DNA of 5,517 bases from Bacteroidales bacterium (GTDB taxonomy: Bacteria > Bacteroidota > Bacteroidia > Bacteroidales > UBA7960), in NCBI GenBank assembly GCA_007120675.1, contig SKNE01000079.1, positions 1-5,517 of the forward strand, written 5' to 3'. Shown piece after piece: positions 1 through 5,517 of this stretch. The translations under genes were made by a program, and so were the position numbers. Below the pieces are notes generated by a model. The model was not told the origin of the DNA and did not search any database. It saw only the letters and a list, made by a program, of their open reading frames with translations. How positions within the stretch are numbered: the stretch's first letter is position 1; every line of letters starts with the position of its first letter.

Positions 1-14
1 AAATACCTCATACC

Positions 15-1472
15 ATGAACGTTCCTGTTTTTTCTCCATTTCCGGGCTTTTCCAACAAAAGCCCCGTGATCCCATTGCTCCGGGCTGGCGCCTTTCTTAT
101 GACTACCATCTTATTGCTTTCGGCCACTTCACCAGTTTTCGCAACAGACGAATCAGCCAACGATATGAAACCCCTGCCCAGGAGGGCCTACATCGGTGTA
201 CAGCTGCTGAACATAACCGACTCCATTGCAGAGATCCATTCCCTTTCCAGCGAGAAAGGGGTGTTTGTTGCCGATCTGGCCGAAGGGGGCTCAGCGGCGG
301 AAATAGGTTTGCAGCCGGGAGACGTCATTCTTGAAGCCAATGGTTTTGAAGCCATTTCCGTCTACCCTTTCATCGACCATATTGCCCGTTACCAGGAGGG
401 CGACGCCATCAGGCTGGACATAGTGCGAGGGGGACAAACAAAGAGCCTCCAGGGTGAGATGAAGGGCTTTCCCCCGGAAACATCCCCCTTCGCTGAAGTG
501 ATCTACGACCAGGTTCCGTTCGAAGATGGCTATGTGCGCACCATCATACACAAACCACACACCCCGGGGAGACATCCGGTCCTGTTCTTCGTGCAGGGAT
601 ATCCCTGCTCGTCGGTGGACAATATGGGCGACCATCACCCCTACACCAAATTACTGGAGGGTTTTAGCCAGCGGGGCTACGTGGTGGTCAAAACAGAGAA
701 GGCGGGGATGGGCGACTCACGAAGCAGCAGGGACTGCTCCGATGTGAATCTCCTGGAAGAAACCGCACTCTTCTCCGCCTCCTACAACAGGCTGGCGGAT
801 TATGATTTTGTGGACCTGGACAATGTGTTCGTTTTTGGCCATTCCATGGGAGGGGTGCAGGCCCCGATGATGGACTTCGACTTCGACCCCAGGGGGATCA
901 TCGTATTCGGAACGGTGGTCAGACCGTGGTTTGAATACCTCATCGAACAGACCCGCATACAGCGTCTCATGCTGGGACAGGATTACCTGGTCAATGAAGC
1001 GAACCACGAACAGTCCATTCACTTCTATTACCGCTTCATGGTACAGAAGGAAAGTCCCGACGAGCTGATGCAGGATCCGTGGATGGCCGATTTTCTGGAC
1101 CGCTATTGGCAGTACGGTGAAGGGGGCTACATGAATGGCCGCCATTACAGCTTCTGGCACCAGCTGCAGGATACGCGGCTTTTCAAAGCCTGGAGCGAGG
1201 TGAACGCCCACGTGCTGTCACTGCACGGGAAAGGGGAGTTCGTGGCATTCAACCCGTGGGAACATGAGCTCATCGCCGACATCGTGAACCATTACAATCC
1301 CGGAATGGCCACCTTTAAACGGGTACCCAATGTGGACCACGGCTTCATATGGGTGGAGGACCTGGAGCACGCGGTGGCCATACGAAGCGACAGCCAGTAC
1401 CGCAGGAACAATATCCATCTGGGCATAGCTCCCATGATCGCCGACTGGATGGACCAGGTGAGTAAGCGCTGA
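15..1472 (+). CDS. Exported PDZ-domain alpha/beta hydrolase (putative serine hydrolase or peptidase)
   Basis: The 485-residue product looks exported. Arg23 precedes a hydrophobic stretch (about 25-40), with a plausible signal-peptidase site after Val-Phe-Ala (41-43). Residues about 57-148 form an HtrA-like PDZ domain, with a YIGV binding loop and a GLQPGD turn. From about 158 an alpha/beta hydrolase fold follows: oxyanion-type segment QGYP (194-197), nucleophile elbow GHSMG with Ser277, and a probable catalytic His442 in DHGF. Glu408 in HGKGEFV sits where the acid, usually Asp, is expected. The region from about 300 to 395 looks like a cap insertion. The only two cysteines, 198 and 241, could form a disulfide in an oxidising compartment. 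The likely role is hydrolysis of an ester or peptide in the periplasm or outside the cell; the substrate cannot be read. The ATG at 15 has no SD and the frame stays open to the window edge, so the start could lie upstream. Met29 would lose the positive n-region. The gene is convergent with its neighbour. Confidence 0.88.
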   Translation: MNVPVFSPFPGFSNKSPVIPLLRAGAFLMTTILLLSATSPVFATDESANDMKPLPRRAYIGVQLLNITDSIAEIHSLSSEKGVFVADLAEGGSAAEIGLQPGDVILEANGFEAISVYPFIDHIARYQEGDAIRLDIVRGGQTKSLQGEMKGFPPETSPFAEVIYDQVPFEDGYVRTIIHKPHTPGRHPVLFFVQGYPCSSVDNMGDHHPYTKLLEGFSQRGYVVVKTEKAGMGDSRSSRDCSDVNLLEETALFSASYNRLADYDFVDLDNVFVFGHSMGGVQAPMMDFDFDPRGIIVFGTVVRPWFEYLIEQTRIQRLMLGQDYLVNEANHEQSIHFYYRFMVQKESPDELMQDPWMADFLDRYWQYGEGGYMNGRHYSFWHQLQDTRLFKAWSEVNAHVLSLHGKGEFVAFNPWEHELIADIVNHYNPGMATFKRVPNVDHGFIWVEDLEHAVAIRSDSQYRRNNIHLGIAPMIADWMDQVSKR

Positions 1473-1572
1473 AAAAGACAAGCTCCTTGCCGGGATAACC
1501 GCAGCACTGCAGGGCAGGATGGGTGGCAAACCCGCTTCTTGGCCCGAAAAGCTTACTGGTTATGAGAAGGTG

Positions 1573-2802
1573 TTAACTGGTCCTTATCCTTTCCAAGCGG
1601 GCAGCGAATGCAGCCAGGTCAGGGGTTGAAAAGAAAAGGGGATTTTTGCGTCCATCCAGGACAAGCTGAAGTGTGTGGTCTTCCAGCGATAAGGTGGTGT
1701 CCAGGATCCTTTTTATATCATATGATCTGCTGCCCCTGCCAACAATCAGTATCCGGTGGCTGCTGAGGTAAATGCGACCTTCCATGTCGATGTCGTAACC
1801 AATCTCTTTGTGGACAACCCCCTGGCGCTGGTATTGGTGCACGATCTTTTCCTTCAGCAGGCGACCCTCGGTCTGAAAATAGCACAGCTCGTTCCTTTTG
1901 AGCGGAATATCCGCCTCAATGGCTTCCAGGGGTGCTTCCATCATATCACGAAAAGTGCATAGCTGACGGATCATGTGCCTTTCAGCCGGGATATCATCAT
2001 TCGACAGCCGAAGGGAGTTTTGCACCAGGTCCAGCTGCTGCTCTTCTTCATGGCTGATGAGGTGATCTTCCAGCAGCTCGTCAAGAAACCCGGCAAAGGA
2101 AGCCGCTTTGAGCTTTGTCAGGAGGGAGGCCGGAAGAGACAGCTGGGACTCCAGCTGCGCCAGCTCTTCGGCCGTGATGTAGTCAGGATCCTCATAGAAA
2201 GCATCCTGAAAAAGGACAAATACGTGAAAATCAAGCCATCGCCGGTAGGCTTCCTTCAGCTGACAAGCCTGGTGCTCCCTGATCAGCTGTGCGGGTGCTT
2301 CCCGATCCTTCAGTCCCGCAGCCATGCGCCGCCGGCAGTCCTCCGAGCGCTCGCGCTGACGCTGATGCTGCATGTTCAGCATCACCCCGCCGCTGAGAAA
2401 CACCATCCCCCCCACCAGCATGGGCCCTTCCCTGCCGGCAAACCACACTGCCGCCAACACCAGTCCCAACAGCAGGAGAAGAGTGGCCAGCCCTTTCTGG
2501 CCCTTTAGCACCGGCGCCGGCGGTGCTTCCTGGCCCTGCGATCCCACGGGCGCCTTGTAGGTAAGGCCCGTGTCCACAAAAAACCTTGCCTCACGACGCT
2601 CTTGTCCTGACCCCGCATGGCCTCCGCCTTTTGGCGCGTACTTGCGGTAATACAACCCGTGACGGCCACCGTGCACATAAGCCCCTTTGGGACCCAGCCC
2701 CAGCCGGGCCCCGGTGACGCCGGCAGACAGGCCCAGCCCGCTCTTGGAAAGGTTCAGGCGCAAGGGACCCGTCTTGAAATGTTTACGCAAATAAAAAGCC
2801 AT
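1573..2802 (-). CDS. DUF4236 membrane protein with C-terminal PH/GRAM-like domain
   Basis: This 409-residue protein has no known reaction. Residues 1-55 match DUF4236: a basic start (FYLRKHFKTGPLRLNLSKSG), then glycine-rich beta repeats containing GLGLSAGVTGARLGLGPKG and a YYRKY end. A low-complexity linker leads to two transmembrane helices (about 104-121 and 126-143), separated by a short turn. The remaining roughly 265 residues are soluble and probably cytoplasmic. Residues 145-200 are charged helix. Residues 205-275 hold two similar acidic helical segments (YITAEELAQLE and LISHEEEQQLD), resembling TerB-like or EF-hand-like helical units. Residues about 297-405 resemble a bacterial PH/GRAM fold, including GRIYLSSHRILIVG, a pattern close to the usual 'G-x-L-x-L-T-x-x-R-L-I-x-x-G'. 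An in-frame TGA lies two codons before the ATG, which fixes the start, and no SD is present. It follows the ATPase gene on the same strand after 104 bp. A membrane scaffold or sensor role is inference only. Confidence 0.85.
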   Translation of the reverse strand: MAFYLRKHFKTGPLRLNLSKSGLGLSAGVTGARLGLGPKGAYVHGGRHGLYYRKYAPKGGGHAGSGQERREARFFVDTGLTYKAPVGSQGQEAPPAPVLKGQKGLATLLLLLGLVLAAVWFAGREGPMLVGGMVFLSGGVMLNMQHQRQRERSEDCRRRMAAGLKDREAPAQLIREHQACQLKEAYRRWLDFHVFVLFQDAFYEDPDYITAEELAQLESQLSLPASLLTKLKAASFAGFLDELLEDHLISHEEEQQLDLVQNSLRLSNDDIPAERHMIRQLCTFRDMMEAPLEAIEADIPLKRNELCYFQTEGRLLKEKIVHQYQRQGVVHKEIGYDIDMEGRIYLSSHRILIVGRGSRSYDIKRILDTTLSLEDHTLQLVLDGRKNPLFFSTPDLAAFAARLERIRTS

Positions 2803-2906
2803 ACTTCAATGTTTTACAGACAAATGTTTTCCGCTTCCTTTAGCCGCCTCTCCCCTCTCACGACAGGAAAAAGCTTAAGCCGGTGACACAGAGCAACGAG
2901 GCGGGA

Positions 2907-5517
2907 TTATGCGTGCAGTAAGCGCAGCACCAGGCGCCTGGCAGCCTCCATGCCGATCCCTGATTGGGAAGCTTTCGCCATCAGGCGATCGATGATCTCC
3001 TCCTCTGCCATGGGCTCTTCTGCGTCCAGTATCCCCCTGGCATAAAAGTAATCTTCCAGGGCGCCCCTGCTTCTTGCCTGGAAACGCTTCACCTCACCCT
3101 TTTCCAGGGCATCCAGGAGCCTGCGGGGACAGCCATCAAGCTCCTGCAGCTTCTCCGATACCTGGTCAATGAAGGTCTCGTTCACGGCACCGCTCTGCTC
3201 AAGATCGCCACGGCCAATGGGCCTGGGGCGTCCTCTCCGGTACATCTCCAAAAACAAGCCAAGCAAACCGGTCATCTCTTTCAGGCGACCTGCGTACTCG
3301 CGATCAATGGCGTTTATCCGCCCACCGTGCGCCAGGAAGCTGTTCAGCTGTCCCCAGTAAACGATCCGGTCACGGAGACATTCATAGAGCACCTGGTTGT
3401 CCTCGATGAGGTACCACAGGTGCAGCGATCCAGGCTCATCCCTGAGCAAGTCAAAAGGCGACACGGCCAGCTTGTCCCCATATTCTGAATGGCTCAGCTC
3501 ACCCGGCCGGGGCACCTGCATCTCCTCCAAAAGCGAAAGAAATGCTTCTCCCTGCCCCGCCGGGGGTCGTTGCTCCTGGAGGGACATCCCCCCAAGGGCA
3601 TACATCCGGCTAAAATGCTCACCGCATCCCACAAGCCTTTCATCCCATTTGAGCACCTCGTCGCTTTGTGCGGTGAAGTAAAACACCTGGCGGCCTGCTT
3701 TGCTCACTTCAATCAGGGCATCTATAATGGCCCTGGCCCGCACATCGTCGCTATTGGCAAATAGCTCATCGGCCAAAAGGGGCAGCTTCAGCAAATGACG
3801 CCTGGATTCTTCGTGTTCTATATGGGCCAGCCTTACCGCCAGCAACAGCTGCACCCTGGTTCCAACCGAGAGTTCTTCCAGGTGCAGGCCCAGTCCCGAA
3901 CGACTCTCAATGGCCCGGAAACCCGATTCATCCCCCTCCCCCAGCATCAACTGGTGACTCCCTCGCGTAAAGGTGCTGAAGAGGGCACGCGCGCGCTCCA
4001 ATACCGGCAGTTGCTCTGCTTTCTGCGTTTCATCCGACAGGCGCGTGGCCAGCAAATCACCCAGGAAGCTCGAGCGGTTTTCTTCAAACACCTCGTACAA
4101 CGCATTGAGGGCCGCGTCTTTCTCACTCAAGGCGTCCTCCAGGGTAGTCTGGCGCTGCACCAGGTCAATCCGGGTCTCCGTCCCGGTGATCTCACGGCGG
4201 ATCTCCTCACGCCTGCCTGCCCGCTCCGCCAGCTCTGCCTTCTTCTCTTCCAGCTCGCGGACACTTTTTCCCGCCAGCACATCCTCCCAGGTGGCGTAGC
4301 GGGGATGGGCCTCCAGTTTTTCACGACTGGACTGCTCGGAAGAACGGGCCCGTACCTCCCGGTCCCTTGCCTCCCTGTAGCCAGCCAGCTGGCCCAGGAG
4401 GGTGCGCAGGCTGTCCACATCGCCTCCGTCCAGCTGAAGGGTTTTATATATCTCCACCAGGCGCTGCTCCTCATTGGCCAGCTTACCTTCCTCTTCCGTT
4501 TGTTGCTGCGAAAAGGTCCTCATCCTGGCATGGGCTTCGCTGAGCTCCCGGGCGTCCTCTGCCAGGCCGCTGTAAATGGCGCGGCATTGCGAAACATTGT
4601 CTGACTGCTCCCTGCCATGCGACTGGAACACGCCGTTGACCTCTTCCAGCAGGTGCTCCAGCTGACCCATGACCTCTGCCATGCGGGCCTGGTCAGCAAG
4701 CACCTTTTCATTGGCACGATGCCACTGGTGGGCGTGATTCAAAAACCAATACAGGCTGCTGTCATCCCCTGTTTCCACATCCACCGCTTCCGGCACCCAG
4801 GCCAGCTGACCGATCCACTCCTGGCGCTGGCGCCGGATCGCTTCCAGCGGACCCTGCATCTCATCCAGCTCTCGCTGCCAGTCCCCCCTGCTACGGATCA
4901 ACTCCCTGCGCCGGATGGACCCCTCCAGCTCCCTCATCAGGGCCTGCAAGCGCCCGGTAATGCCTGGCACATCCCATTGCTGCGGCGCCTCCAGCCCGGT
5001 ACGGACATAATCGGCTTTCCGCATCTCCATCTCCCTGCTGGTGTGCAGCCGGTCTGCATAAAAGACGGCGGCAGCAAAGGGCAGCAGGAAAATCAGTCCG
5101 GCAAGGCCGATGAAATAAGTCAGCACGGCGAGCAGGGCCGCCATGGCCACAAGGACGACCGGCTTCACAAGGGTCCGGGCAGCCTTGTGGCCAGGCACCT
5201 GTAAGCACTGGCTGAGGATGTTTATCCCCTCCTTCAGGTCTTCTGCATCGCGGGCCTCCACCCCTGCTTCCAGCTCCTCCTTCGACCGCTTCAGCCATTC
5301 CAGCAACAGCTGCCGGCGACTGCGAAGCCGGAGGGCCTCGTGTAAAAAACGATCCAGTCCGCTCACCTCTTCCAGGCTCAAACCCTTCCAGGGTGGCGAC
5401 TCCAGGTCTTTATCAATGGCCCTGAGCACCTCCTCCCTCCGGCTTTTTGCCTCCCCCAGGGAACGGCCCAAATCCCCCATCTCCTTGTGAAGGCTTTCCG
5501 CCTTGTCCATGTCTTCA
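2907..5517 (-). CDS. YhaN-like SMC/Rad50-type coiled-coil ATPase, membrane-anchored (5' end outside window)
   Basis: The C-terminal part of a large ABC/SMC-like ATPase. The frame stays open through the right edge (codons GAA, GAC before the ATG at 5510), so that ATG is probably internal and the Walker A half is missing. Numbering from that Met, coiled coil spans about 1-105, 185-235, 265-350 and 375-500. Two adjacent transmembrane helices (about 114-134 and 136-152) interrupt it. The head C-lobe follows: ABC signature ELSVGTRVQLLLAVRLA (from 546), Walker B LPLLADE (Asp581, Glu582), D-loop SDD (587-589), and FTAQ (612-615), where SMC/Rad50 proteins usually have a switch histidine. Residues about 640-867 are an extra helical domain with a GRPRPIGR segment and LEQSGAV. 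COG4717/YhaN proteins share the head, coil and two-helix plan and often pair with an SbcD/YhaO-like phosphoesterase, suggesting DNA end processing, repair or defence. Family placement is firm; the exact role is inferred. Stop is TAA. Confidence 0.87.
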   Translation of the reverse strand, partial: EDMDKAESLHKEMGDLGRSLGEAKSRREEVLRAIDKDLESPPWKGLSLEEVSGLDRFLHEALRLRSRRQLLLEWLKRSKEELEAGVEARDAEDLKEGINILSQCLQVPGHKAARTLVKPVVLVAMAALLAVLTYFIGLAGLIFLLPFAAAVFYADRLHTSREMEMRKADYVRTGLEAPQQWDVPGITGRLQALMRELEGSIRRRELIRSRGDWQRELDEMQGPLEAIRRQRQEWIGQLAWVPEAVDVETGDDSSLYWFLNHAHQWHRANEKVLADQARMAEVMGQLEHLLEEVNGVFQSHGREQSDNVSQCRAIYSGLAEDARELSEAHARMRTFSQQQTEEEGKLANEEQRLVEIYKTLQLDGGDVDSLRTLLGQLAGYREARDREVRARSSEQSSREKLEAHPRYATWEDVLAGKSVRELEEKKAELAERAGRREEIRREITGTETRIDLVQRQTTLEDALSEKDAALNALYEVFEENRSSFLGDLLATRLSDETQKAEQLPVLERARALFSTFTRGSHQLMLGEGDESGFRAIESRSGLGLHLEELSVGTRVQLLLAVRLAHIEHEESRRHLLKLPLLADELFANSDDVRARAIIDALIEVSKAGRQVFYFTAQSDEVLKWDERLVGCGEHFSRMYALGGMSLQEQRPPAGQGEAFLSLLEEMQVPRPGELSHSEYGDKLAVSPFDLLRDEPGSLHLWYLIEDNQVLYECLRDRIVYWGQLNSFLAHGGRINAIDREYAGRLKEMTGLLGLFLEMYRRGRPRPIGRGDLEQSGAVNETFIDQVSEKLQELDGCPRRLLDALEKGEVKRFQARSRGALEDYFYARGILDAEEPMAEEEIIDRLMAKASQSGIGMEAARRLVLRLLHA

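Noticed and set aside
717..1211. Minus-strand open frame (164 codons) opposite the hydrolase gene
   Set aside because: It overlaps the catalytic region of the hydrolase and shows no domain or start signal.
1473..1572. Possible bidirectional terminator between the convergent genes (GGGT at 1521-1524 pairing with ACCC at 1530-1533; ATAACC near 1495 with GGTTAT near 1558)
   Set aside because: The stems are only 4-6 bp, the second pair is about 60 bases apart, and no T-run follows on either strand. This is too weak to call a terminator.
1554..1582. Imperfect direct repeat (TTACTGGTTAT and TTAACTGGTCCTTAT)
   Set aside because: It is short, imperfect and seen once, partly inside the end of a gene. 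It gives no sign of an attachment site or mobile element.
1975..2508. + strand open frame (177 codons) opposite the DUF4236 gene
   Set aside because: It is antisense to the transmembrane and soluble parts of a well-supported gene, with no motifs of its own.
2821..2828. Bacteroidota-type promoter element (AACATTTG on the minus strand, 18 bases before the DUF4236 gene)
   Set aside because: It matches seven of eight positions of TAnnTTTG, but no TTG-type upstream box lies at the expected distance. A chance match is likely.
2841..2860. Purine-rich run on the minus strand (GAGAGGGGAGAGG) as a ribosome binding site
   Set aside because: It lies about 40 bases or more before the ATG at 2802, much too far to act as a Shine-Dalgarno site for that gene.
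3795..4604. Long + strand open frame (269 codons) opposite the ATPase gene
   Set aside because: It lies wholly antisense to a gene with clear family motifs. Its product has no recognisable domain and a composition typical of a shadow frame.
1..5517. tRNA, rRNA, CRISPR array, insertion sequence or integrase
   Set aside because: I saw no repeat array, terminal inverted repeats, transposase motifs or RNA gene signatures. The two intergenic gaps are about 100 bp each and hold nothing recognisable.

Overview
The window holds three protein genes and almost no spare DNA. The G+C content looks to be in the mid-50s percent by eye. No start that can be judged has a recognisable Shine-Dalgarno sequence: the bases before the two visible ATGs read AAATACCTCATACC and GTAAAACATTGAAGT. 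Weak or absent SD signals, together with an exported PDZ/hydrolase protein, would fit a bacterium of the Bacteroidota or a related phylum (Balneolota or Rhodothermota type). That is a weak inference; the sequence does not fix the taxon.

Layout. On the + strand, 15-1472 encodes an exported PDZ-domain alpha/beta hydrolase. Its ORF is still open at the left edge of the window, so the start is probable rather than proven. After a 100-bp convergent gap come two minus-strand genes that read towards it. First in transcription order is a large coiled-coil ATPase, entering from beyond the right edge (2907-5517, 5' end missing). After a 104-bp gap follows a 409-residue membrane protein (1573-2802).

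The ATPase fragment has the C-terminal half of an SMC/Rad50-like ABC head, with signature and Walker B motifs. A long coiled coil carries two adjacent transmembrane helices, and about 230 residues follow the head. This is the architecture of the YhaN-like (COG4717) proteins, whose genes commonly sit beside an SbcD/YhaO-like metallophosphoesterase. The Walker A half, and any nuclease partner, would lie outside the window. The downstream membrane protein starts with a clear DUF4236 domain and then has two transmembrane helices, a helical region with two similar acidic segments, and a C-terminal PH/GRAM-like beta domain.

The most interesting possibility is that the two minus-strand genes form a membrane-tethered DNA-processing or defence-like module. 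The evidence is their shared direction, their adjacency and the membrane helices in both. The 104-bp gap means co-transcription is possible but not shown. The hydrolase gene faces the other way and looks functionally separate.
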